Shown: piece by piece, positions 34,673 through 44,976 of the stretch | Layout: each line of letters opens with the position of its first letter | Position numbering within the stretch: the stretch's first letter is position 1 | From: Gloeophyllum trabeum ATCC 11539 | Taxonomy: Eukaryota > Basidiomycota > Agaricomycetes > Gloeophyllales > Gloeophyllaceae | Direction of reading: 5' to 3' | Length of the DNA stretch: 64,000 nucleotides | Assembly (NCBI RefSeq): GCF_000344685.1 | Contig: NW_006920412.1 | Span: forward strand, 1,781,384-1,845,383 | The notes under the pieces: generated by a model | Seen by the model: the letters and a program-made list of their open reading frames with translations, nothing else | What the model was told of the DNA's origin: nothing | Database searches by the model: none | Translations under genes and position numbers: made by a program

Positions 34673-36324
34673 GTGTATCTGGTTCTGTGGATAGGAGGCG
34701 AGAAGGGCTATAGGAGCTCCGAGGAACGCTGCTACTTGGTATTAGTCTGTCTTGTAATGAGACTGCTGATAGCGTTTCAGACTCCGCTCGCTGTGCTGCC
34801 TTGTCGCTCTTTCGTCCCAATGTTCGTCGGCAACGTAGTCGACGCTGGATGCAATATACAAGGACCTACAGCGGCCTACAACTCTTGTCGCCGTCCCTGC
34901 GCGCGGCCATGCGTTCGCACCAATACCCTTCACAGTGACCGGGCTCTATACTGGATCAAACCTTCCTGGGGCGCGGTCCTGGCCTGAATACCTTGTCATC
35001 TATTGGCAATTGCTGTGAGCGCCAGTATCCACAAGCATATGCCCTTCCCGCCTCGTGCCCAGGCAAATCAGTCCTCCCACATCTAGTGTCACTCCAACGG
35101 TATATATACGCGTCCCTGTCGAACACTATCCGGGGCTCTCGGCGTTCAGAATTGTAAGCAAAGGCACTACGTCTACTAATAGTCGGTTTGAGAGCGTCCG
35201 AGTAGCTTATTGTCAGTGCGCCCGTCCGGACGCTGGCTGGCAGCGCAGATTGATTGCAGCCGGATCTGCGTGTGAAGGAGTCGGGAGGACGCGGCGGTGG
35301 CGCGCGCGGTTCTCCTAATGAGACGCGTTCATTGCGACTCGGGCGACGCGTCTTGACGCGTCTTATTAGGTGTACACGCTCCCGGGCGCTGCTCGACGCG
35401 TCGAGACGCGTTCTGAAGACGATTACAGCGCGTAAATGGCGAGGGGGCGCGTCGCTGCTGTCGGCACCACGCGGCATCGATAGTGAGCTCTGCGCGAGCC
35501 GCATCATGATTACTCGGTACGCTAGCAGACATGGCCTGTGAGCCCGGCGGTCGTGGCACGTCTCTCATGCGCTGCTTGTCTTGCGCCATGATGACGAGGG
35601 GGGGACTGCCCCCCAGGCTTAGCGGCGACAGCGCTAGGCACCAGTGGCCGGAATAAAATCAGGTGAGTAATGGAGGGTGCAATGACGACATGTACCAAGA
35701 GCCGGACGATGAGCCTGATGAGAGCAGCTAATGCGACAGCGAAGACGGTCTGTACGAAATCGCGGGTGGCATCGACGTCGCATGGAAGCTGGGGAATGAT
35801 GAGGCGTATAATTACGGACGCGAAAGCTGATTGCTCGGGAAGGCTGTCGCAGGCAGCGTAGCTTGTCGCGACGCTCAGGAACGGCACAAGACGCGTCGAT
35901 GCGCTGGCATAAGAACCGTTCCTCGCACGCTGTGAGACCGGATGACGTCGGGCCAGGCGCCCTTTGTCGCTCTTCGGCGAGACACAAACTCTGTCTTGCG
36001 CGGTTTCGCAGCGCGCATAAAATGGATTGTTCCGTCGTAGACAAAGGCATTCTTTGCCATTGAAACGAAATGAAAGTCGCGCAAAACCCGAAGAGAAACG
36101 AGCGCCTCTGCGAAGGCAGCGTCCGTTCGATATAGGTGTGATTTCAAAAATGGTGGCAGTTCCCGCACTTCACATACCTTCACATCTCGAATTTATATAT
36201 TCACCTTCCCACCTCCTCGCCCTGCATCCCTCCTCCTCCTGCAGCTCTGCCAACGCAGCCGCTGTTCCCTCCGTCCCCCCCAGGCTTGTCCCAGCCACCG
36301 TCCCCGACGACGCCCCCGCCCGCG
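34673..36324. other. CpG-rich intergenic region upstream of guanine deaminase
   Basis: 1.65 kb between two divergent starts without a supported gene. It contains a cluster of MluI-type palindromes at 35322-35412 and another GACGCGTC near 35890. Long minus-strand frames exist (for example 35522-35887, strongly hydrophobic) but lack an ATG and motifs, and open frames are expected where CG-rich sequence is poor in stop codons. Confidence 0.5.
35322..35412. promoter_or_regulatory. Cluster of five GACGCGTY sites with 10-bp phasing
   Basis: GACGCGTT at 35322, GACGCGTC at 35345, 35355 and 35395, and GACGCGTT at 35405. Start-to-start spacings of the last four are 10, 40 and 10 bp. Three of the five are perfect 8-bp palindromes containing the ACGCGT MluI core. 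A dense, helically phased set is expected of a regulatory site but the target gene is not certain (guanine deaminase start is about 650 bp away, the Ser/Pro-rich gene about 910 bp). Confidence 0.55.
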
Positions 36325-37125
36325 ATGCCCTCCCTCCGCCGCACCATCTCGTCCCCCTCCATCCGCGCAGCCCGCTCTGCACCCTACCCGTCGATCGGGA
36401 GCGCAGGCGCGACGCGCACGCACGGACACGTCCCCCGACGCACGTCTGGCTCTGAAACGGCCAGCCGACGCGTCTTGGCCGATATTGAGTGGTGGAGAGT
36501 CCTCGACGGCCAACGCGAAGTTGACGCGGACTCTCTCGAGGACGAGAACCGCGACCAGACCCAGGACGACGCGCAGGAAGCGGCTGAGGCTCCCATGGAC
36601 GTGGCCCCGAGCGACGAAATGGCGAGGCTGACCATTGGGTCCCCCTCCTTGTCTCCGCTTGCGGTGGCACGCGGCTTGCCGGTGGACAACTCGGACGTCG
36701 TGGTGAGCTCGACTCGCGTCTTTCTGATATCTCATATTGCTAATCCAGAGCTCCAGCCAACGTCTCCCGTGTCTGACTTGCCCGCCGTACCGCTGGCAAT
36801 CGCTCCCGTCACTCCCCCTCACGGGCGTCGCCGGAACACTCTTCAGTCCTCGTCTTCATCGACAGAGTCGACTCCAGAGTCGTTCCGCTCCCACTCGCTG
36901 GTCTTACCAGACGTTTCCTTTGGGCCGCTGGCATCCGGACAACCTGACCTGATCCCTCTTCGTTTACCCATGTACCCTCCCGCGGGTCTGAGGCCACCGC
37001 CCCTGTCCAGTGTACGGTCCTTTTCGTACAACGACCTGGACTGCGGCAGGTTCTCCGACGAAGGCCTGCAGTCTCCTACTTTCCCTGGTACGGGAGGGGC
37101 TGCATTCGCTGACCCGCTCTTCTGA
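36325..37125 (+). CDS. Unrecognised Ser/Pro-rich protein with RVLADIEWWRV motif
   Basis: An open frame from ATG 36325 to TGA 37123-37125, 266 codons unspliced (the frame is open upstream to about 36286 without an ATG). The protein begins MPSLRRTISSPS and has several SP/TP sites, a compact segment ASRRVLADIEWWRVLDGQ, a Gln/Asp/Glu-rich part, and a C-terminal part with SVRSFSYNDLD. A candidate 48-nt intron (GTGAGC at about 36703 to a CCAGAG acceptor) would keep the reading frame, so both spliced and unspliced products are possible. I do not recognise the family. The SP/TP density would suit a CDK- or MAPK-regulated protein, which is inference only. Confidence 0.7.
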   Translation: MPSLRRTISSPSIRAARSAPYPSIGSAGATRTHGHVPRRTSGSETASRRVLADIEWWRVLDGQREVDADSLEDENRDQTQDDAQEAAEAPMDVAPSDEMARLTIGSPSLSPLAVARGLPVDNSDVVVSSTRVFLISHIANPELQPTSPVSDLPAVPLAIAPVTPPHGRRRNTLQSSSSSTESTPESFRSHSLVLPDVSFGPLASGQPDLIPLRLPMYPPAGLRPPPLSSVRSFSYNDLDCGRFSDEGLQSPTFPGTGGAAFADPLF

Positions 37126-38401
37126 GTGGGGCATGGGTAAACGTTGTCGGATGCACGGGGTTTTGAGTGAAGATTTGGTTCTTCAGTCAAAACGGACTGA
37201 TTGCGTCTTGTCCTGCAATTGAATCCACCAACCCACTATGCAAGAGGATGGGAATGGAGCTTTGTTGCTCCTTAAAACGTATGCATAGTTGGCATTCTCC
37301 CAAGGTATTTATCATCCTGCAGTTCGATGACCGCCGTGATCTCATCCATTCCTGCCTTTGACAGGCTACCCCTACACATCACCATCTTAAACCATCTACC
37401 AATCTCGCTTGATTTCTTTTTGTTCTCGCAAGCATTCCTCCGCTACCCACATCTACCACGGCTACATCAGCTACCGCCACTTCTATCGAACCGCATCCTT
37501 ATAGTCCTAATCCGCCTTCAAAAGGGTGGCACCTGCATCTCGTTTCGAGGAAACTGCCGTCATTCACGTCCAAAATGATGCTCACGGCAGAAACGACCTT
37601 CGACTCCTTGCATACCTCACGTTGACTCGTTTCATCTTGTGTCTTGCTCTCCGATCCGAATCAGCCACGTCTTACACTTCACGACCCTGCTCGGATCTGT
37701 ACAAAGTTCCCTCACGAAGACTCCTCCAGTACCCCCAGCCCGGTTCAATTTGGGTTCGTTGCGGCCTAGACGTTTTCTTTCTTCAAGGGTGGCTCATTGG
37801 AGCGAATTATTCCCAAGTGTCATCCACGGTGGGAGGCTCGTGCGATTCACAGTTATCGTCGCGGGTCCCTTAGCGTTCTTCAACAGCTTCTCTCATCTCT
37901 CAAACGCAATTGTAACGCCTAGACATCCATGCATCTCTTTCCATTACCGGTGTACACTCCCCTTCCCGAACGCAATCTTGCTTTCCGAATCCTGTGCCTC
38001 GTATCTGAATATGCAAACCATTTTTCTGGCTTTCGTACCGCTTCTCTGATGTCTGATTACTTACGACTTTCACGACCGCCTTCTTATCGTGTACCATTCT
38101 CTGTTCCTTACTTGTACCACCGCCGTCCCGACTTCCCGACTTCCCCTGTTCGGCCATCACGTCGACGTCCTGCGGAATGTGTTTGTTGTAACGTACAATT
38201 CGCGGTGTTCACGTACTTGTCCTTGTACTATTAGTCACTCTCGACCGCTGCTCGCATAAATAGCAGATAAATGGTCATACGTCCTCTCTCGAAGGTGATC
38301 GATTCTGTCCGAAGGATATCTGCCATTCATTAGACTACAATCCGCAAATGGAGAGATGAAGAAACTGCAGCTTCTTGATGGTACAGCAACGTAGTACTCT
38401 A
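37126..38401. other. Gene-poor region between Ser/Pro-rich gene and transposon
   Basis: 1.28 kb, pyrimidine-rich on the plus strand. Open frames at 37327-37578, 37526-37873 and 37639-38049 have no recognisable motif, and no convincing splice structure joins them. It ends at the TA that borders the transposon. Confidence 0.45.
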
Positions 38402-38515
38402 CAGTCGTTTGCATATGAAACCGAAAATCGGGTTTCCGTGAGCATTGTTTGTTCGAGCCAAATATACCCATATGCAGTAATGCGAGATGGCTTCTTGTGA
38501 CTGTGTGACTCTGTA
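38402..38515 (+). repeat. Left inverted end of the Tc1/mariner element
   Basis: About 110 bp that match the reverse complement of 41167-41267. The match includes CATATGAAACCGAAAATC and continues through a CGAGCCAAATATACCC block, with one 8-bp insertion in this copy. Confidence 0.85.
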
Positions 38516-38582
38516 GACTGCAGCCCGCCCTCAGGCTGACAAACTAGGCTAGTGCATATTTCCGATACAGCATAGGGAAGTC

Positions 38583-38789
38583 CAGGCTCCTAAACCATCC
38601 GTCCTTAGCGTTCTCGCTCCTCCTTTACTAGGGCGCACGTGCAGTGTTATGTAATACAAATCTATTTTTAATTTATTACCGGATACAGAACGAACAAGAG
38701 GAGGAAACGCTATAGGACGGCTGGCACAAATGTCGTCGCCGAGATCCCCGAGGCTGACTAAGCGGACGGTGGCTGAAGCCTTTCAGCAG
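38583..38789 (+). repeat. Left arm of internal palindrome
   Basis: 207 bp matching the reverse complement of 39980-40187 with, as far as I can see, one base difference and one single-base deletion (GAGGAAACG here versus GAGGAGAACG there). The deletion shifts the frame that is open in the right arm. Confidence 0.85.
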
Positions 38790-39093
38790 CGGTCGGCGGG
38801 CCTTCACGCAGCCATTTGCAACTTATTACCTTGGGATTTACCGCTCGGGGTACTTTATAGCAATGTAAAAATGTCCTGACTGAATGGTATACTCATGCAA
38901 TGGTTATCAGTAGTACCGAAGGCTGAATATCCGGCTGAAGGGGCATAATGGCTATAGACAAGCCCCTCTGAGCGTCAGAAGTATACCAAAGGTATTTGCA
39001 TTGGTCTTAACCCATTTTAGCACCCGTTTATATGTGTTCTGAGTGAGCTCGACGAGGTAAGTGTCGAGACGCTCTCTACATCGCCCGCCGACC

Positions 39094-39979
39094 NNNNNNN
39101 NNNNNNNNNNNNNNNNNNNNNNNNNNNNNNNNNNNNNNNNNNNNNNNNNNNNNNNNNNNNNNNNNNNNNNNNNNNNNNNNNNNNNNNNNNNNNNNNNNNN
39201 NNNNNNNNNNNNNNNNNNNNNNNNNNNNNNNNNNNNNNNNNNNNNNNNNNNNNNNNNNNNNNNNNNNNNNNNNNNNNNNNNNNNNNNNNNNNNNNNNNNN
39301 NNNNNNNNNNNNNNNNNNNNNNNNNNNNNNNNNNNNNNNNNNNNNNNNNNNNNNNNNNNNNNNNNNNNNNNNNNNNNNNNNNNNNNNNNNNNNNNNNNNN
39401 NNNNNNNNNNNNNNNNNNNNNNNNNNNNNNNNNNNNNNNNNNNNNNNNNNNNNNNNNNNNNNNNNNNNNNNNNNNNNNNNNNNNNNNNNNNNNNNNNNNN
39501 NNNNNNNNNNNNNNNNNNNNNNNNNNNNNNNNNNNNNNNNNNNNNNNNNNNNNNNNNNNNNNNNNNNNNNNNNNNNNNNNNNNNNNNNNNNNNNNNNNNN
39601 NNNNNNNNNNNNNNNNNNNNNNNNNNNNNNNNNNNNNNNNNNNNNNNNNNNNNNNNNNNNNNNNNNNNNNNNNNNNNNNNNNNNNNNNNNNNNNNNNNNN
39701 NNNNNNNNNNNNNNNNNNNNNNNNNNNNNNNNNNNNNNNNNNNNNNNNNNNNNNNNNNNNNNNNNNNNNNNNNNNNNNNNNNNNNNNNNNNNNNNNNNNN
39801 NNNNNNNNNNNNNNNNNNNNNNNNNNNNNNNNNNNNNNNNNNNNNNNNNNNNNNNNNNNNNNNNNNNNNNNNNNNNNNNNNNNNNNNNNNNNNNNNNNNN
39901 NNNNNNNNNNNNNNNNNNNNNNNNNNNNNNNNNNNNNNNNNNNNNNNNNNNNNNNNNNNNNNNNNNNNNNNNNNNNNNN
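39094..39979. other. Assembly gap (886 N)
   Basis: A continuous run of N between the two arms of the palindrome. Its size may be an estimate or a placeholder; the flanking bases suggest that the minus-strand repeat copy could be almost contiguous across it (see findings). Confidence 0.99.
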
Positions 39980-40187
39980 CTGCTGAAAGGCTTCAGCCAC
40001 CGTCCGCTTAGTCAGCCTCGGGGATCTCGGCGACGACATTTGTGCCAGCCGTCCTATAGCGTTCTCCTCCTCTTGTTCGTTCTGTATCCGGTAATACATT
40101 AAAAATAGATTTGTATTACATAACACTGCACGTGCGCCCTAGTAAAGGAGGAGCGAGAACGCTAAGGACGGATGGTTTAGGAGCCTG
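39980..40187 (-). repeat. Right arm of internal palindrome (coding orientation)
   Basis: 208 bp; read on the minus strand it keeps an open frame MYYRIQNEQEEENAIGRLAQ followed by SPRSPRLTKRTVAEAFQQ up to the gap. The left arm copy of this frame is broken. The frame resembles an element-encoded protein, but I cannot assign a family. Confidence 0.8.
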
Positions 40188-40804
40188 AGGGAAGTCCCCC
40201 CTTAGCCCGCTTTTGGAAGTGAACCCTACCCAAACGAGTAGCTGGGGCGCCGCAGCAGTGGTAAACCACGTGCGTGGACCTTGCCGAATATACGGCAAGG
40301 AACTTCGTGCTGTTGACTCCCCGTTGTGCTCGCAGTACTATAACCTAGTAGTTGTGATTTATCCTGTAGATAATGTACCAGGAGGAGCTACTGAGCTTTG
40401 GGACTCCCCATTGACAGTAGGAGACAGTCTGAAAAGCTACAGTTCTCTCAGCGTGATTTTTGATCCCAGTAAGGCTTCTACTGGGCCACATTTAGTGCCT
40501 CGACCCCCCCACTTTAGAGGAATTGTGTACATGAGGTTCTATGCGCTCTTGCGCATTCAGCGCGTACGTTATAGACAGTATAACCCTCGGTGTAGGGTAG
40601 AGGAAGGTCGAGACTATATACGTGCCGAGGTCCGGCAGATGCCAACCATGTGCACCTGCCGTTTTGGGCGGAGAATCCTGCCTTTTTGAGCACGCGCGAG
40701 AGCCTGGGGGGGACTTCTGCGACGCTGATACTAAACGGGTACAAGCCTCCATTAAAGACAGTTGCTCGTCTACTAAGTCTTTTTTAAGAGGCGCAGGATC
40801 AAGC

Positions 40805-41113
40805 CTATGACAAACTGCATGTGCTGTGTAGTCTGTTGTAGACTTGATCTCGTAGCTCATCAAGGTAGATAGCAGGCTCTCCCTCAATAACTGATCGCAC
40901 GAAGTTCATATCCTGCATGTCCAGAGTGCGCGGCCGGCCTCGAGGTCTAGCATTCGGGTTGATGACTGTGCCGTATTCCGTGTAGAGTCGGAGAACTTCG
41001 AAGACTGTGCTTATGCTGCATCCCGCAAGCTCAGAAATCACTCGGAGTGTCTTGTTTTGCTCATGGCGCCAGACAATGATACGTTCACGTAGTTGTCGAG
41101 TGAGGTGAACCAT
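40805..41113 (-). pseudogene. Truncated Tc1/mariner transposase (helix-turn-helix part only)
   Basis: From ATG 41111-41113 the minus strand encodes MVHLTRQLRERIIVWRHEQ, then a helix-turn-helix with TLRVISELAGCSISTVF and a second part with RPRGRPRTLDMQDMNFV and YLDELRDQVYNRLHST. This is the paired DNA-binding part of Tc1/IS630-type transposases. The catalytic DDE/D domain is missing: the frame ends soon after, at a junction with unrelated sequence near 40820. It therefore cannot encode an active transposase. Confidence 0.8.
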
Positions 41114-41166
41114 GGTACCAGCCAGTCGATACTTCAAGTTCGAGACGTCGATGAATGCTATCTGAC

Positions 41167-41267
41167 AGTCACGCAGTCACAAGAAGCCATCTCGCATATG
41201 GGTATATTTGGCTCGAACAAACAATGCTCACGGAAACCCGATTTTCGGTTTCATATGCAAACGACTG
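41167..41267 (-). repeat. Right inverted end of the Tc1/mariner element
   Basis: Reverse complement of the left end; the outermost bases read ...CAAACGACTG followed by TA. The inner border merges with the transposase 5' region. Confidence 0.85.
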
Positions 41268-41780
41268 TAACAGAAGAACATCCCTACATCTTCCATTCTT
41301 GCTCCTACGTTTAAAGGCAACCATCGAGGCGGCACCGGCCGCTGCTGCAAATTTGAAGCGGTAGGCCTATGCCTCCGATCGTGCGGTGGTGCAGTCGAAT
41401 CGAAGATGCTGCAAGGCGAAGCTGGGGACGAGCGGTCCCCACATCCATAATTGATGGGGCGACACTGACTCTGGCTAACAGCGCGGATCGAGAGCATGAT
41501 GAATACAAGGGCGGGTGATGGCGGACTTAAGGGGTGAAGGGAGGGCGTGCTCGGCGCGGCGCGACATCCCACCGAATGGGCCGCCGAGGAGTGCCGACGC
41601 CATCGAGCCTCCGCAGGATCAGAATTTCTTGACTGATGGCCATCTTGATTATGTTGGACCCTTTCAGTGTCATGAAAGATGTCCGCCGGTGCATGTTGAA
41701 CGGTGATAGTGCTATATTCGACTAGGAAATGTCGAGTCGGAGGTGATCTTGCTGCAAGTGAGCGCAGGGTTACCCGCAGT
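41268..41780. other. Intergenic region between transposon and capping enzyme gene
   Basis: 513 bp. It should include the 3' UTR of the capping enzyme gene. A minus-strand frame (41228-41572) is Pro/Ser-rich without a motif and overlaps the transposon end, so I do not call it. Confidence 0.5.
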
Positions 41781-43588
41781 TCATCTGTTCATCCCTGCGA
41801 TCACAGTCGGACCCGCTACCTTGCTCCAGCGGGACGTCGCTAGGGGGCCATAGCGCAGTTCGACTTTCTGCGGGGGAGGAAGCGGACGAGGTGGTTGAGA
41901 TGCTTGAGGCGGGGCTTGAGGTGGTGGCAACTGCTGGGGAGGCTTTGCGGGCTGCCCTAGGCGAGCTTTCCATGCGTTGCGGATATCCGTGCAGCGAGCT
42001 AGGAGCTATTTCAGACCGGTAAATGAAATGGAATCCCGAATTAGCGGATGTAAATCGCACCGTCTCCTTTTCGACACCTTCAGCTATACTCTGAATGATG
42101 TTGTCCACGACTGATTTATGGTTGCCGTTCGGTTTATCGTCGCGGAAGCGTAGCATCCGCCAGTGTTCCTCTTGAGTATTCCACACGACTTCAACAATCC
42201 TTTCGTCTATCTGTTCTCCGGACGCCTTCAATCTGGAAGTGCATGATCGTCAGTTAGTGGTACAGACAAATAGCCGATGGATGTGAGCGCTAGTTAAGTC
42301 ACCTTTCCCATTCTTCATCTGTAACATGCATGACATCGAAGGGCTCGTATTGGGGCATGCCTTGCTTGTCACCGGTCCAAACATACAGTGCAAAAAGAGG
42401 CTTCCTATGGAAGTCGGGCTGACTAGGGTTCGAAGGGTTGGGAGGGAAGCGTAGAACCAGCTTAAAGTCAATGCTGTTCTCCTCTGGGGGTTTCCATTTG
42501 AGGCTGAACGTGATAGTATGTCAGTTTTCCATCCAAGATCTGGAGACGCCGGAACACGAACATATTTGGATCTGTTCCAGGGGTATAGGGAGCATTAACG
42601 CAGGTGTAAATAAGGCCGTCGTTCCCGTGATGTAGTGCAGGAATGTCGACATTGAATATTTTCTCGATTCCATAAGAGAAGCTGAGGTCCTTGACCTTGA
42701 CTCTGTCAAACCCCATTAGATATCTTCCGCTCTATGGAATGAATCAGGCACAAGCGGGTGCTCACTCGAAAGGTTGTTCCTGCGCCATATTCGGAAATTC
42801 ACGTAGCATTTTCATGTGTGGTTTATAGAACCATTCTTTGAGTCTCTTTCAGAGGACGTTCAGATGATATCTTGGTAAAACACTCATAGCCACGTACTCC
42901 GTATCGCTTGTCCAGGGGACGCGACATTACGTTCTGATTGTCGACTACTAAGCAATCAAAGGCGAGATATCTCAAAGTCCTCTACACAGCAAACTCATGA
43001 GCAACGAACGCTAGCAATGTCGACTGACAGACGACAGTTACCTGATGCGTCCGTGGATCCTCATCCAGGACAAGTTCGCCATCCACGAGAGTGTTTCGCA
43101 ACGGCATTCTTGGATCCTCATGATGCGGGAAAAATAGACCAGACACTGCACGATACGTATTGTGCCGGTCAATCTGCAGGAGAGTCAGATGTGCACGAGG
43201 ATGTCAAAGTAGACGCCACACACCAAATAAACGGTCTGGTCAACATTTATTGTGCAAACAAGCAGTAGGACGCGAATACCATCGGATTTCTCGCAGACCC
43301 AGTAACTATCCATATGCGAAGGGTTGAATCTTCCGCTCATGCAACACGCGCACGAGAATACTCACTCTTGCTTTTCCAATTTCTCGATATCCTTCTTTCC
43401 AAAGCTGACAGGTTGACTGCCAGGGAAGCTGTCGAAGGGTTCAATATAACCACAATCATAACCGTACGCCACCAGCCGTACCGTTCATGGTCCAAGTGGC
43501 AAATCAAGGCCACATGTCTCTTGAGCCACATTTCCTGCTCACTCCTGGGAGGGACTGGAACCCCAGGGAGATCAGGTATTGACGGCAT
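41781..43588 (-). CDS. CEG1: mRNA guanylyltransferase (capping enzyme alpha subunit)
   Basis: Start ATG 43586-43588 (MPSIPDLPGVPVPP), stop TGA 41781-41783, with several short introns. The nucleotidyltransferase motif I is CEKSDGIRVLLL, with the lysine that becomes GMP-linked at 43287-43289. Further blocks are YSMSTF/FNVDIPALHHGNDGLIYT, GTDPNMFVFRRLQILDGKL, WKPP...FKLVLRFPPNP, FALYVWTGDKQGMPQYEP and LKASGEQIDERIVEVVWN with RMLRFRDDKPNGNHKSVV (motifs IV-VI). The C-terminus after the last intron is LLARCTDIRNAWKARLGQ, then a Pro/Gln-rich tail. The enzyme transfers GMP to the 5' end of nascent pre-mRNA in the nucleus. The final intron (GTGCGA to AATAG) decides the C-terminal frame. Confidence 0.95.
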
Positions 43589-44019
43589 CCGAGAAATTCA
43601 AGCACAGTCAGATTGCGGTGAAATTTCTACAGCTTATTGCCCGGAGATAAGTGTACAGAGTTTAGCAAGTAGCAGCCAGGTCGACGTCCAAGTGAGCTAA
43701 TATTTAGCGCCACACGCGCGCTCTCGCGCGCTGCTGCAGTCGCGCGAGACAGGATCAATTTGAATGAATCAGGCGCCCACGAATACCCTCAGGAATACAG
43801 CGCAATGCCCTTGGGTTTTGAGTCTATCGACATACAAGGGGATTTATACGCGAGTCGAGGTTCGCTGACATCAAGCACTCGTACATGAGCGTGTTGGGAA
43901 ACTCTATAGCCGTACCACCACATTCATACGACGTACAGTGTAACAAGACAGGAGAACGAATGGAATGCATTACGAAACGAGACAGAACTATAGTGCATAC
44001 ATGCTGACACCTCCACCCT
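43589..44019. other. Capping enzyme promoter region with a CpG-rich near-palindrome
   Basis: 431 bp between the capping enzyme start and the SKP1 stop. At 43709-43750 there is a run dominated by CGCGCG and TCGCGCG units (ACGCGCGCTCTCGCGCGCTG). No gene is supported. Confidence 0.45.
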
Positions 44020-44775
44020 TCAGCGGTCCTCGGCCCATTCCTTCAATCGACGTCAGTACTAGCTCGGGTGAAATACTCAATAACACTCACATTCTCCTTC
44101 TTGATTTGAGCCTATCAGATTCAGATACATCAGCTTCAAAAGCGTTGTCTACGAGAGAGAGAAAACGGACCTCCTCCTCAGGCGTGAAGTCGTTGACAAT
44201 ATTGAAGAGCTTCCGGATCTCCTCCGGTGTCTTTCCCTTGATCATGTTCGCGACAGTCTTGCAGCCAACATCGCTGTAATTCCCAGTCAATAGACATAAG
44301 ACGCCGCAGGGTGTACGAGCTCACAGCAGTGGCTTGATGTCCAAGTAATTTGCGGCCAAGATGATCTCAAAGAGCATTTCTTGATCAACGGCAATGAACT
44401 TCTGATCCCACTCGCTGATGTCGGTGTTACGCTTGCGCGTCTCCTCCGTGTTTTCATCCGCAGCTGGAAGGGGTTCGCCCCGGTGGTGTTCGCAGTATTC
44501 TAGCACCTGAGTGGCAGCAGTCGACATCGATCAACATGCAAGTTCAAGGCATTGATAACCCCGCATTACCTTTTTCAAGACACTGGAAGATACGTTCGGC
44601 AGAGGGATGGGCTGGTCACTTTCGCCCACATCTTGTAGGGAATGTCAGACATGCACAAAGAACCTCAATATCGGGCTTCCGCACCTTCAAGCATGTTCTT
44701 GATGAGCACCGAGCGCTCCGCAACCTCCTTGTCGACGACGAATTGCTCGTTATCGGACGTGACTAATAAGACCAT
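44020..44775 (-). CDS. SKP1: SKP1, SCF ubiquitin ligase adaptor
   Basis: Start ATG 44773-44775 and stop TGA 44020-44022. The protein reads [18 protein letters not shown], then [88 protein letters not shown] and a C-terminal AQIKKENEWAEDR. This is the full Skp1 order of POZ fold plus F-box-binding helices. Skp1 links cullin-1 to F-box proteins in SCF E3 ligases, in nucleus and cytoplasm; one F-box gene lies 8 kb away in this window. Introns follow GTGCGG, GTAATG, GTCCGT and GTGAGT donors. Divergent from bL27m, 201 bp. Confidence 0.96.
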
Positions 44776-44976
44776 CTTGTCGTTGTCGTGAGTAGAATGA
44801 AGAGTGTCGACGGAGTTGTGGGGAGAGACGAGCGTTGCAGTTGTTTGCAGGCGTGTGGCGGATCCGGATAAGGAGGCTAGAGTCGCGCCTTTATAAACGC
44901 GCGTGTTGCCACCGCCGGAGAACACGGCCACAGCGGTGTCTCAAAAGTATAATACAACATCGGCTTGCTGGTGATC

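Larger units (their letters stand above)
38402..41267 (-). mobile_element. Tc1/mariner-type DNA transposon, disrupted by a nested palindrome
   Basis: Inverted ends begin CAGTCGTTTGCATATGAAAC at 38402 and, in reverse complement, end at 41267. Both ends are directly flanked by TA (38400-38401 and 41268-41269), the hallmark target duplication of Tc1/mariner elements. The inverted ends match for about 110 bp, the left copy carrying an 8-bp addition (AGTAATGC, near 38480). A transposase N-terminus remains at 40805..41113 on the minus strand. The interior holds a palindrome and an N gap, so the element as drawn is not a single intact copy. Confidence 0.8.

Noticed and set aside
35522..35887. Hydrophobic 121-codon minus-strand frame
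   Set aside because: No ATG start and no recognisable family; CG-rich sequence often lacks stops. Kept only as a note within the intergenic entry.
41228..41572. 114-codon Pro/Ser-rich minus-strand frame
   Set aside because: Overlaps the transposon end and shows no motif or splice context.
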